Positions 9,220 to 16,577 of a DNA stretch of 35,108 bases are shown here, in pieces. Within the stretch, counting starts at the first letter, position 1; each line of letters begins with the position of its first letter. The position numbers and the translations under genes are program-made. The notes under the pieces are model-generated. The model had not been told where the DNA came from, made no database searches, and saw nothing but the letters and a program-made list of their open reading frames with translations. Origin of the DNA: Bryobacterales bacterium (GTDB lineage: Bacteria; Acidobacteriota; Terriglobia; Bryobacterales; UBA6623); the NCBI GenBank assembly GCA_028819575.1, contig JAPPLB010000033.1:1-35108 (forward strand). Direction: 5' to 3'.

Positions 9220-10037
9220 TGCAGGCGCTGATTCTTCATCTCCAAGCGCCGCTCATGAGCTTCGGCGGCCCCCAGGTGGATCAGATCGGACCGACGGGAC
9301 GATTCCCGACGATGAGTCAGATCACCGGCATGTTCGCAAACGCGCTCGGCTGCGCGCATGGCGACTTCGGCCTGCTGGAAGCCTTGCAAGCACGTTTGTC
9401 AATCGCCAGCGCTCTTGTGCGCGAAGGTGAAGAGTTGCAGGACTACCAGACCGTGGATCTCGGCCAAGCACATCTGCGCAACCCCTCATGGACGACACGG
9501 GGAAGCAGCGAGCATCGGGAAGGTGGACTGGAGGCGCGGCACGGTACCCATATCCGTTTCCGCCGATACCGCGCGGACGCCAGCGTGCTGAGTTCGATAT
9601 CGCTGTCGCCTGCGGATGAGAAGCCAACGCTGAACGACATTGGAAACGCGTTGATTGCGCCCGCGCGGCCGCTGTTCATCGGGCGTAAACCCTGCCTGCC
9701 ATCAACACGGCTGCTCGTCGGCATCATCGCAGATGCCGACAGCCTTACAGAAGCCCTCTCTCGCGTCCCCGACACCTTTCCGGACCGCTGGACAGAGATC
9801 GCGGGCAGGAACGACAAGGTGAAGGTCATGGCCGAGTGGCCTGAAGAGAATGATCGCGCCTTGCCGTCCGATGCACGCCGTGCAACGCACCGCGTCATCG
9901 ACCGGCGAGACTGGCGAAACCAATTGCATGGCGGCGAGCGGACCGTGACGCGCGGCACACTCGTCCTGGGCCGCTTGCCTGCTCCGGCTTCTGGCGGTGC
10001 ATCATGGCCGACTTGCACCTTGTCCGCCTGCCGTTGA
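9219..10037 (+). CDS. casD: Type I-E Cascade subunit Cas5e (CasD)
   Basis: Binds the 5' handle of the crRNA and caps the Cas7 filament. The 272-aa product starts MQALILHLQAPLMSFGGP, the usual Cas5 ferredoxin-like first strand and glycine loop. FPTMSQITGMFANALG follows, as typical of Cas5e. The segment RPLFIGRKPCLP near the middle is another Cas5e hallmark. The start at 9219 overlaps the casC stop and follows GGGAGGGG. Its 3' end overlaps casE by 34 nt. The frame is intact. Confidence 0.93.
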   Translation: MQALILHLQAPLMSFGGPQVDQIGPTGRFPTMSQITGMFANALGCAHGDFGLLEALQARLSIASALVREGEELQDYQTVDLGQAHLRNPSWTTRGSSEHREGGLEARHGTHIRFRRYRADASVLSSISLSPADEKPTLNDIGNALIAPARPLFIGRKPCLPSTRLLVGIIADADSLTEALSRVPDTFPDRWTEIAGRNDKVKVMAEWPEENDRALPSDARRATHRVIDRRDWRNQLHGGERTVTRGTLVLGRLPAPASGGASWPTCTLSACR

Positions 10038-10864
10038 ATCTCCGCGAGTTCACTGCCTGGGCGCTAGGTCGCCGCTACCTGGACACGCCTCCCGGCGATG
10101 GCCGTGGGCGTCCGCGGGACGCCGAGATGGGATACGCCCTGCACGCGGCCCTGAGCGGCCTCTTCGGCGTGCAGTCACCGCGTCCGTTCGCCATTCCGCT
10201 TGCGAGCCGGCACGAGCGCCAGCGGGCAGCCGCAGCATCGGGTTCCCCTGGCGGCATGCTCGACCTGCTCGGCTACACACGCGCACCCCTCGAAACTCTT
10301 CGATCACTCGTCCAATTCGCTGACGACGAACTGCGCACCACAGTCAACTGGGAAGGTGCGCGGTCCAAGCCAATGCCCTCCCGCTGGCCGAAGAATTTGA
10401 GGCTCCGCTTCGACCTCCGGGCCTGCCCGGTACGGCGGATCATGAAACCGCTCACGACTCGCGAGTACCTCAAACTGCAGCCAACGACGTTCTGCAAAGG
10501 GAGGGAACTGGACGCCTTCCAGGTAGCCGCCGCACGCCGGCCACCACGCAGTGAACCACCTGCCAGGGAGCAAGTCTATATCGAATGGCTCGAGGAACGG
10601 CTTGCTTCTCAGCCGGAACGGCCTCAGGCCGTAGCGTTGGTGCCGAACTCGTTACGGGTGGAGGCCTACCGCTCGGTCCGCCTGTTGCGCCGCCCGCGGG
10701 GGGAGAATGGGCGACGCGCCCCTCAATGGCTCACGCGCCCGGACGTCCACTTTACGGGTTTGTTGGACATCACCAGCCCGGATACCTTTTCGGACCTGCT
10801 CGCGAGGGGCGTTGGCCGCCATTGCGGCTTCGGTTTCGGCATGCTGCTCCTCAAGCCGGCGTGA
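10004..10864 (+). CDS. casE: CRISPR pre-crRNA endonuclease Cas6e (CasE)
   Basis: Cleaves pre-crRNA at the base of each repeat hairpin and stays bound to the 3' stem. It is 286 aa. MGYALHAALSGLFG near residues 42-55 carries the Tyr/His pair (Y44, H47) expected for catalysis. The C-terminal glycine-rich loop GVGRHCGFGFGMLLLKP is the Cas6e signature. Both RAMP halves are present. It overlaps casD by 34 nt. Since three of the four repeats keep an intact 6-bp stem, its substrate still exists in this locus. Confidence 0.93.
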   Translation: MADLHLVRLPLNLREFTAWALGRRYLDTPPGDGRGRPRDAEMGYALHAALSGLFGVQSPRPFAIPLASRHERQRAAAASGSPGGMLDLLGYTRAPLETLRSLVQFADDELRTTVNWEGARSKPMPSRWPKNLRLRFDLRACPVRRIMKPLTTREYLKLQPTTFCKGRELDAFQVAAARRPPRSEPPAREQVYIEWLEERLASQPERPQAVALVPNSLRVEAYRSVRLLRRPRGENGRRAPQWLTRPDVHFTGLLDITSPDTFSDLLARGVGRHCGFGFGMLLLKPA

Positions 10865-10889
10865 GTCAAGACAGCAGAGGAACCCGCTT

Positions 10890-11448
10890 ATGATGCTCCC
10901 GGATCGTCTCGGACTCGAGACCGCTCGTATAGCACATGCCGATCGCCACTGCCTGGTATGGCTCTCCCGTGGCCGCTTGTCGGTAGTAAACGGCACACTC
11001 TGCTTCCAGACGGCCGGGGGAAGAGACCTTGAACCGGGTGTCTACACCATTGAGTTCCAGATGGTGTCGATTCTGCTGCTCGGGCCGGGCGGCACAGTGA
11101 GCCATGACGTGCTTCGATCCTTCACCCGTCACGGTACCTGCCTGATCGTGGTGGGTGAAGACGGCGTGCGGGCCTGCGCCGCGCCGCCGCTCACGCCCTG
11201 CCATTCCGCAGCCGCCCGCCTGCAGGCAATGCTATGGGCTGACTCGGCGAAGCGACTCGCTCTTGCTCACCGCATGTATGCCCCGCGATTGGGTGAAGTA
11301 CTTCCCAACCGCAAACTGGCAGCGCCCCGGGGCATCGAGGGAGTGCTCTATCCGACGATCGCTCAGCAGCACGGCGTAATGTGGAAAGGCCGCCGTTACG
11401 ATCGCGCCAACCCTGACGCAACCGTCTTGCCGAACCATGCGATCAATC
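10890..11448 (+). pseudogene. cas1: cas1 (type I-E integrase), truncated by internal deletion
   Basis: The first 186 codons of a Cas1e. ATG at 10890 is preceded by AGAGGA and lies 25 nt after casE. LLLGPGGTVSH, VVGEDGVR, PRGIEG and WKGRRYD align with E. coli Cas1. The Glu of RGIEG (equivalent to E141) remains. The frame reaches PNHAINHA, where Cas1e proteins should continue for over 100 residues with the catalytic His and Asp (equivalents of H208 and D221). Here it meets cas2 sequence in another frame. The same frame stays open through the CRISPR repeats to 11948, which is an artefact. Integration activity is not possible without the missing half. Confidence 0.88.
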
Positions 11449-11685
11449 ATGCTCGAGATCGCACCGGGGGCCTACTCTCAACCCCACATGCCTTCGTCCG
11501 TCCGCGAGCGTGTGTGGGACAGGCTGACCGGCTGGCTGTCTCACTACGGCCAGGGATCGGTCGTCATGACCTGGGCTGCACCAAACATGCCGCAGCGCTA
11601 AGGCGTCTTGCTGCCGGGAGAGCCCTCAAGGAATTTGGTCGAGTACGACGGACGATTCATTGTCAGGCGAGAGCTGCCGCCCTGA
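11449..11685 (+). pseudogene. cas2: cas2 (type I-E), 5'-deleted remnant with an internal stop
   Basis: In the frame starting at 11449 the sequence reads MLEIAPGAYSQPHM, then SSVRERVWDRLTGWL, GQGSVVMTWAAPNM, and finally EPSRNLVEYDGRFIVRREL before a TGA at 11683-11685. This matches Cas2e from its second strand (the LLEVRAGVY region) to its end. The first 20 or so residues are missing. A TAA at 11599-11601 interrupts the frame; the codon would read CAA with one change. The junction with cas1 lies at about 11445-11451. Together with the cas1 truncation this implies one deletion of roughly 0.4 kb, estimated from usual family lengths. Confidence 0.85.
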
Positions 11686-11706
11686 AGATCTTCACCTCTT
11701 GTTTGG

Positions 11707-11916
11707 AGTTTCCCCGCAGTCGCGGGGATGGACCTGCTGGACGGAGTTGGACAGACAATCGTGTCGGGTTTGCCCCGCAGGTGCGGGGATGGACCTATAG
11801 TGTACCCTGCTGTTGCATGCTTGTTATTGTTTTCCCCGCAGGCGCGGGGATGGACCGTCATCCCATTCATTGTCAAAGGGTACGGACGCGTTTTCCCGCA
11901 GGCGCAGGGATGGACC
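11707..11916 (+). CRISPR. Four-repeat type I-E CRISPR array
   Basis: Repeats at 11707-11734, 11768-11795, 11829-11856 and 11890-11916, with an exact 61-nt period and three 33-nt spacers. The best copy (third) is GTTTTCCCCGCAGG followed by CGCGGGGATGGACC. The first differs at the 5' end and one loop base, the second at two bases, and the last has lost a C and has G-to-A in the stem. The stem CCCCGC/GCGGGG is intact in repeats 1-3; their internal differences fall in the 4-nt loop. By analogy with E. coli the plus strand is the crRNA sense, with an AUGGACC handle. Only 21 nt separate the cas2 remnant from repeat 1, so a normal AT-rich leader is missing. Confidence 0.95.
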
Positions 11917-12259
11917 TTTACCGTCCGTCCCCCCTTTTAGAGTCGTGATTCCCCAAGTTGTTGATAAAGCTAATTATTGTAGGTTTTCTCTTCGTTCCTG
12001 GGTCCGCTGATTGCTCACGCATTCCGCCCGCTCATCAATCCCCCGGCAACAGCTTTTCCTGTACTGCCCCCACCTCCCAGACTTTCGCATAGCGGTATTA
12101 GTCTTCCCCCTCCGGCTCCATCCCGAGCCCTTGCTCAAGCTCTGCCAGCCGTTCCATCGCGGCGCGGGCGCCCGTTTGGTCCCACACTCAAGCACGGCCC
12201 GCTCAGCCTGGAGCAGATAGCGGTCCGCCTGGATGCCCGAAGACAATGGCCCAATTGAG
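11917..12259. other. Region after the array; possible gene relic on the minus strand
   Basis: No further repeat is found. An AT-richer stretch at 11950-11990 follows the last repeat. On the minus strand two frames look protein-like and would join with a frameshift near 12165: ADRYLLQAERAVLECG, then AAMERLAELEQGLGMEPE. The second frame has an in-frame TAA followed by YRYAKVWEVGAVQEKLL. This could be a decayed helical protein, which I do not recognise. Confidence 0.3.
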
Positions 12260-13270
12260 TCACAAGGGGTCAGCAAGAAGGTGAGGGTGCTGATTCTCAT
12301 CACTTCGGATCTCAAGGACGACGCCTCCAGGGAGTAGTCGAAGCCCCAGACCTACCACCAAGCCTCGATTCATGCTTTTCGCTGGATACTGACTACCTGG
12401 AGACTTGAGCCTGGAGAGTGGTTTTGAGGGGTCCTTTTCAGGTCTCGTCCCCGTCGCCGTGTCCGTCGCCGTCACCGTCGCTGAGGTCCCCGATACTGTC
12501 AGGCTCACCGTGAAGGTCTCGTCTTCTTCCGTCACCTCATCCTCGACGGTCTCGACCGTGAAGCTCTGCGTCCCAGTGAAGGTGAGCGCTGCCGTGTTCT
12601 CGCTGTAGTCAGTGCCCTTCTCCGCCGTGCCGTCGGTGAACGAAGGCGTCACCGTCAGCCCGCCCGATACGGCCTTGTCCAGCGTCACGGTGAACGTGAT
12701 CGGGTCGCCCTCGCCAGCCGACGCGTCGGCGATCGTCACGGCTGGCGGAGCCGGCGGGGTCACCGTGATCGTGAACGTCGCCGTCACCGCCTCGTTTACC
12801 CCGTCGTCCGCCGAGATCGTCACGGTGTAGATCTTCGCCGCCACGTCCGCCGCCACCGTGCCCTGCACCTGGTCGTTTGCATACGACAATCCCGACGGCA
12901 GGCCCGACAGCGTCACCGTCAGCGGGTCGCTGTCCGCGTCCGTCGCCGTGATGCCGAACGCCGTGATCGCCTCGCCCTGCTCGTAGGTCTTGTCGCCGGG
13001 GTCGGTGATCACCGGCGGCGCGTTGGGTGAGGCCGGCTCCGCCCGCACCGAAAACCGTTTCGCCGGCATGTTGGGGTTGCCCGTTGCATCCATAGCCACG
13101 TGCGCGGCCACGTCGACCGTCACGGTCCCGGCGCCCGCCGGCGCGATCGTCGCCGTGTAGCTCCGCCCCGAACCGGAAAAGGCCGTCACCGAGCCGTTGC
13201 TCACGGTCACGTCCCCCTGCTCGAAGCCCGTCATCGGCTCCGAGAAGTCGAAGCTCACGTCAAATGGCCC
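12260..13270 (-). pseudogene. Fragment of a repeat-domain surface protein (Ig-like, cadherin-like, Calx-beta)
   Basis: Three extracellular-type domains are recognisable. An Ig-like unit (FDVSFDFSEPMTGFEQGDV, about 13270-13022) comes first, then a cadherin/putative-Ig unit (DADSDPLTVTLSGLPSGL, about 13021-12743). A Calx-beta unit (ASAGEGDPITFTVTLDKAV and EEDETFTVSL, about 12742-12448) is last. The domain-like reading begins abruptly at GPFDV with no start or signal peptide. It ends after TATDTATGT in a tail with no domain character. Upstream sequence (13271-13547) has no continuing frame with the same character. Such domains are found in large secreted adhesin-like proteins; here only a middle slice is left, so I call it a fragment and not a gene. 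Confidence 0.65.
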
Positions 13271-13547
13271 ATCCTGGAGCTGCGCCGGGCCGCATGGGAC
13301 GGGCCGCAGCCCACACCGAACCGGTGCTCTCCCGTGCCCGAGATGCAGGTCATGAGTTTGTTCGAGTCCGCCTTGCGGCTGCGGCGTCTGTCTCGAACGA
13401 CGATGTGGAGGCCGGCGGCGGCGAGAAGCCAAGAACATGAGGCAAGCCTGAGGAGGAAGAGGAGCTGCGGACCACCTGCACGAGCCGGGCAGGAACGGTC
13501 TTCGCGGGAAAGGAGCGCGGGCTCTTGGCGGCTCGCGGGGCCAGTCC

Positions 13548-14057
13548 CTATTTCTTCCTGATCGAAACCTCCACAACCTCTCTTGTTTCCAGGTCGTAGA
13601 CGCACTTGTATTTCTTCCGTTGCCATTTCCCTTTGGTGGTGAGGTCCTTCACCATGAGTGCGTCGCCTTTGTAGGTGATAACCCGGTTGTGCGTGCTCGA
13701 AACGGAGAAGCGTCTTATCACGGGCTTGCCTTCGAAAGGGAATAGAATCCCGGCCTCGTCATCTTCCGCGTCCCTGCCTGCATCCACGAATTGCTGCCTG
13801 ATGTCTTTTCTTACGCTCTCGGTGACGTGAAGCTCGCAAGAGTTCGCCGCAAGCGTCCTGTGTCTCTGTCCAAGGCACATGAGATGCGTTCCGCACTGCT
13901 CTTCGGCAAGCTCGGGCGGGGCTTGCGGGCCGTCCGTCGGGTAACGGCCCACGTTCCCTCCGTCCTTCGACGCGGCAACGCCCTTCACGACCCCGCCCCC
14001 TGGGAGGAGCAGCAGGGCGCACAACGTCAGCAGCAGCGCGTAGCTCTTTGTGCTCAT
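13548..14057 (-). CDS. Small secreted hypothetical protein
   Basis: 169 aa from the ATG at 14057, preceded by AAGGG about 10 nt upstream. An upstream in-frame ATG at 14159 would put a charged stretch before the signal peptide and is less likely. MSTKSYALLLTLCALLLLPG forms a signal peptide or anchor. The mature part has a cysteine-containing middle (EEQCGTHLMCLG) and ends with KGKWQRKKYKCVYDLETRE, then VVEVSIRKK. The pattern W..Y.C.YD followed by a V-rich strand recalls small periplasmic proteins of unknown function; this is a resemblance only. Paired GTGA boxes (14167-14214) lie about 110 nt upstream. Function unknown. Confidence 0.6.
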   Translation of the reverse strand: MSTKSYALLLTLCALLLLPGGGVVKGVAASKDGGNVGRYPTDGPQAPPELAEEQCGTHLMCLGQRHRTLAANSCELHVTESVRKDIRQQFVDAGRDAEDDEAGILFPFEGKPVIRRFSVSSTHNRVITYKGDALMVKDLTTKGKWQRKKYKCVYDLETREVVEVSIRKK

Positions 14058-14453
14058 TCCGTGTCGCCCTTGGCTTGACGGTGACGAAGATCCACTACTG
14101 CAAGTGGCTCCAGCGTTCGTTACATCACACAGCGATGCCTGAGATCGCTCAGCATACAAGGTCAGCGTGAAATTTCTGTGAATGGCTCGGATACTTTCGT
14201 GATATTTCTGTGGATTATGCCGTAAAGTCTGCTTTTACTGTCGAGAATGCGTGAGAATGGGCGATACTGATCCGTTCGCAGCGTCCGCAAGGCGCGTGAC
14301 CCGTCACCGCCGGAAGCGGCGCGCCTGAAGGAAAAAAGGCGATGCGGACCGCCTCTGCGAGTCGGGCGGGGCCGACCTGGATGGAGCGTTCCGATGGCGG
14401 GCAACCTTCCTGGAGTGGACCAGCTGGTGTGTCGAGAACGAGAAGGTGGACGC
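14058..14453. other. Intergenic region with regulatory boxes
   Basis: A 396-nt divergent gap between the small secreted gene and the barrel gene. Apart from the boxes at 14167-14214 there is a weak GTAAA/TTTAC inverted repeat near 14220-14240. Minus-strand frames here are overlaps of the barrel gene and look spurious. Confidence 0.5.
14167..14214 (+). promoter_or_regulatory. Paired putative OmpR-family operator boxes
   Basis: GTGAAATTTCTGTGAA at 14167-14182 and GTGATATTTCTGTGGA at 14199-14214. Each box repeats GTGA (GTGG in the last half) at an 11-bp step, the spacing known for PhoB/OmpR-type winged-helix dimers. The two boxes are 32 bp apart. They sit between divergent genes for a small secreted protein and an outer-membrane barrel. 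The likely ligand is the kinase-regulator encoded at 16574-18964 (inference). Confidence 0.5.
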
Positions 14454-15353
14454 GTGCGCACAAGAGCAGGATTCGGGATGATCACAGCCCTCATGCTGCT
14501 GGGGGGAATCGACTTCGCCCTGGCACAGACAGGACCGTACCTGCAGACGGACCTGGGGATCGCCGTGGCTCCGCCGCTCACCGTCAACGGCTCGGACAAC
14601 GATTGGGACACGAAGTGCGACCTGATCATCAATCCGCATGGACTCGAGACCGCGGGAGAATGCGACGCCGCCCCGCCAAGAACATCCTGGACGAACGCGC
14701 TTGGAGGCGGTGGCGGGATCGCCGCCGGTTTCGCGGCCGGCTACGACTGGGGGGGATTCCGACTCGAAGGGGAATATCTCCACCGCGTCACTTCATACAA
14801 CGATCGAGCGGACACCGGCATCTTCGACGAGGTGACCCTGGACAAGCGCGAGCAGGAGATCGAGCTGGCGGTCGGCGGCGTCGACGACCTGCAGTCGCAC
14901 GGCGTGTTCGCCAACGCATACTACGACTTCCTTGCGGCATCCTCGGCCTGGACCCCGTACGCCGGAGCGGGAGTGGGCGTCGAACGGGCGTCGCTCGCCT
15001 ACTTCTCGCACTGGAAGCGCAACGATGACCCGGCGCGGATCACGACGTTCTCCGATGCGCAACTGCGCGCCAAACTCGCCGGCACCACCACCATCGGGCG
15101 CTCGCGTCCGACAGACGTCATTTTCCGCTATCAGGTGCTCACCGGGCTGGACTACCGGGTCCGCGAACCGCTGACGCTGGGTGTGAAGTTCCGATGGCTG
15201 CCGGCGCGCACCTTCCGGGGCGAACCGACCGAGTGGGATCAGCTCCGCAGCCATGAATCCAGCGTCGGCCGCGGCGAAGCGATTCTCTATGAGGTCATGA
15301 CACCCGACAACCATTTGTGGGGCGTGAGCCTCAGCCTGAAGTACCATTTCTGA
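14454..15353 (+). CDS. Outer-membrane beta-barrel protein
   Basis: 299 aa from the GTG at 14454, chosen because AGAAGG lies 8 nt upstream and because it places the signal peptide at the N-terminus (FGMITALMLLGGIDFALA, cleavage before QTGPY). An ATG at 14394 is in frame but would prefix 20 charged residues. The mature part alternates strands and glycine turns (GGGGIAAGFAAGYDWGGF, then RLEGEYLHR; AYYDFL; YAGAGVGVERA) and ends in LSLKYHF. The terminal phenylalanine is the usual outer-membrane insertion signal. It resembles surface-antigen or OmpA-like 8-strand barrels; the substrate or role is unknown. Confidence 0.75.
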   Translation: MRTRAGFGMITALMLLGGIDFALAQTGPYLQTDLGIAVAPPLTVNGSDNDWDTKCDLIINPHGLETAGECDAAPPRTSWTNALGGGGGIAAGFAAGYDWGGFRLEGEYLHRVTSYNDRADTGIFDEVTLDKREQEIELAVGGVDDLQSHGVFANAYYDFLAASSAWTPYAGAGVGVERASLAYFSHWKRNDDPARITTFSDAQLRAKLAGTTTIGRSRPTDVIFRYQVLTGLDYRVREPLTLGVKFRWLPARTFRGEPTEWDQLRSHESSVGRGEAILYEVMTPDNHLWGVSLSLKYHF

Positions 15354-15661
15354 ACGGACGCCGGTCGGAGCAGCGGCGCAGCGTGGGCACGTTTCGCGCG
15401 ATTCTCGCCGTCGACGAAGACGATGCCGCAAGACGTGAAACGGGTATGCCGCTCAGCAGGAGAAGTTCGGGCTGCCGGAACCACCGCCGCAATCATCGCA
15501 ATGAAAGCCGCCCAAGCGATCCATCCGTCCTCGAAGTCACCGGCCATGGTCAGGTGAGAGAACAGGACACGCGACTTGCTGAGCGCCGCTGATTCCGTGC
15601 GTGCTGTCCGGCTCCGACGCCGAGCCCAGGCTGGCACATGACCGGCATGCCGCCCGGGAAC
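15354..15661. other. Convergent intergenic region, nothing firm
   Basis: A 308-nt gap between the convergent barrel and bactofilin genes. A minus-strand frame contains a hydrophobic stretch (WIAWAAFIAMIAAVV) that could be one membrane helix, but no ribosome site or conserved sequence supports it. No clear terminator hairpin is seen. Confidence 0.4.
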
Positions 15662-16234
15662 TTAGCCTTCTGTCGAGCCGTCCGGGGAGACGATAGGCGG
15701 ATCGGATTCCGCTGCCGCCGGAGGCTGGCTGAGCGGAGGCTTGTTCCGTTGCGGCAGTGCGTTCTCGCTTGGTTCGGGCTTCAGGATATCGATACTGCCC
15801 CGAAAGACGGCGCCGTCTTCGATGACGATTTGAGCCGTCTCCAAGTCGCCTTCCAGCGATCCGGTCTTTAGAATCTCAATCCTTTCTTCGGCCCGCACTT
15901 GCCCTTTCAGGTGGCCCGATACGGTGATCGCGCGAGCCTGGACTTGCGCGCGAACGCCGCCGCTCCAACCGACGATCAGTTCGTTGTCGTTCAACTCGAT
16001 GGATCCTTCGATCTCACCCGCGACGTAAACGTCCTCGCTGCCGGTCATTTCACCATTGAACCTGAAGCCCTTTCCGAACCTTGTCCGGACCTGCTCCCAG
16101 GGATCAGGTTCGGCTGCCGGATGAACGACGGCCCCCGAGGCTGGAAGGGGATCTGAGCCGGCTGGGGAAAGCGCTAGGCCGGTTCCGGACATATCGGTTT
16201 CCGTTGACGACTCTTTTTCTTTCTGTCCCCACAT
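15662..16234 (-). CDS. Bactofilin family cytoskeletal protein
   Basis: Polymer-forming bactofilins (DUF583) make membrane-associated filaments that help shape cells or position enzymes. The 190-aa protein has a flexible proline/serine-rich N-tail (1-55), a right-handed beta-helix core at about 58-152, and a proline-rich C-tail. In the core, runs such as EDVYVAGEIEGSIE, ITVSGHLKGQVRAEERIEI and GSLEGDLETAQIVIEDGAVF show the G-x-hydrophobic repeat of the family. Start ATG 16234 is preceded by AGAGAGGA. It is divergent from the kinase-regulator gene; the 339-nt intergenic region carries the boxes at 16397-16444, so shared control is possible. Confidence 0.85.
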   Translation of the reverse strand: MWGQKEKESSTETDMSGTGLALSPAGSDPLPASGAVVHPAAEPDPWEQVRTRFGKGFRFNGEMTGSEDVYVAGEIEGSIELNDNELIVGWSGGVRAQVQARAITVSGHLKGQVRAEERIEILKTGSLEGDLETAQIVIEDGAVFRGSIDILKPEPSENALPQRNKPPLSQPPAAAESDPPIVSPDGSTEG

Positions 16235-16396
16235 GACAGTCCTCTCTGAATTCCCGAACAGTCATGACCAACAGCTTCTCTTCTTCTCTCGAAGTGCGGC
16301 CCTTCGCAGGCCGGCGTCAGCGATGCGCCACGCCGGGCGCTCACTCACGTGCTGGTCGTGACGCAAAACAGCTACGCATATGATAGACTGGCGCTC

Positions 16397-16444
16397 GTGA
16401 CTTCCACATAAATAATTCGCGTGGTTTGGTGACTTTTTCGTGAC
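16397..16444 (+). promoter_or_regulatory. Putative autoregulatory operator boxes of the kinase-regulator
   Basis: GTGACTTTTTCGTGAC at 16429-16444 is a perfect GTGAC direct repeat at an 11-bp step. A weaker box, GTGACTTCCACATAAA, begins at 16397, again exactly 32 bp upstream. They lie 130-180 nt before the kinase start and in the bactofilin divergent region. Confidence 0.5.
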
Positions 16445-16460
16445 AGCAGGAAATTTACAG

Positions 16461-16577
16461 ATGGTTATCATGGACATCGGAGAAGCGGCGCAGTCCGAAC
16501 CCGGCTCATCGATCGAACCGAGACGGGATGGGGCCAACATGGAGTTCGCGCCGGATTCGAGGAGGGTAGGCCATTGA
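16461..16577 (+). CDS. Possible 38-aa upstream ORF coupled to the kinase start
   Basis: ATG at 16461 (alternative in-frame ATGs at 16470 and 16539) reads 38 codons, MVIMDIGEAAQSEPG onward to VGH, and stops at TGA 16575-16577. The kinase TTG start at 16574 overlaps this stop (TTGA). AGGAAA lies upstream, but if a promoter uses the box at 16429-16444 the transcript could begin inside the frame. It may be a leader peptide for translational coupling, or chance. No homology is recognised. Confidence 0.25.
   Translation: MVIMDIGEAAQSEPGSSIEPRRDGANMEFAPDSRRVGH

Noticed and set aside
11829-11889. Spacer 3 shares ATTCATTGTCA with the cas2 remnant (11655-11665)
   Set aside because: Eleven bases only, with no extension on either side; too short to call self-targeting.
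10707-11948. A single 413-aa plus-strand frame through cas1, cas2 and the CRISPR repeats
   Set aside because: Only the part from 10890 to about 11448 is Cas1. Beyond it the frame is out of register with Cas2 and then reads the CRISPR repeats (FPAGAGMD repeated). It is not a novel fusion protein.
13430-14370. Loose similarity between 13440-13510 and 14310-14380 (both with GCGGACC and CGGGC blocks)
   Set aside because: Interrupted matches with no common boundary; could be composition alone, so not listed as a repeat.
14162-14632. A 156-aa minus-strand frame opposite the barrel gene
   Set aside because: Shadow of the plus-strand signal-peptide and barrel coding region; basic, low-complexity composition.
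15287-15637. A minus-strand frame with one hydrophobic helix
   Set aside because: No ribosome site, overlaps the barrel gene end and lacks any conserved pattern.
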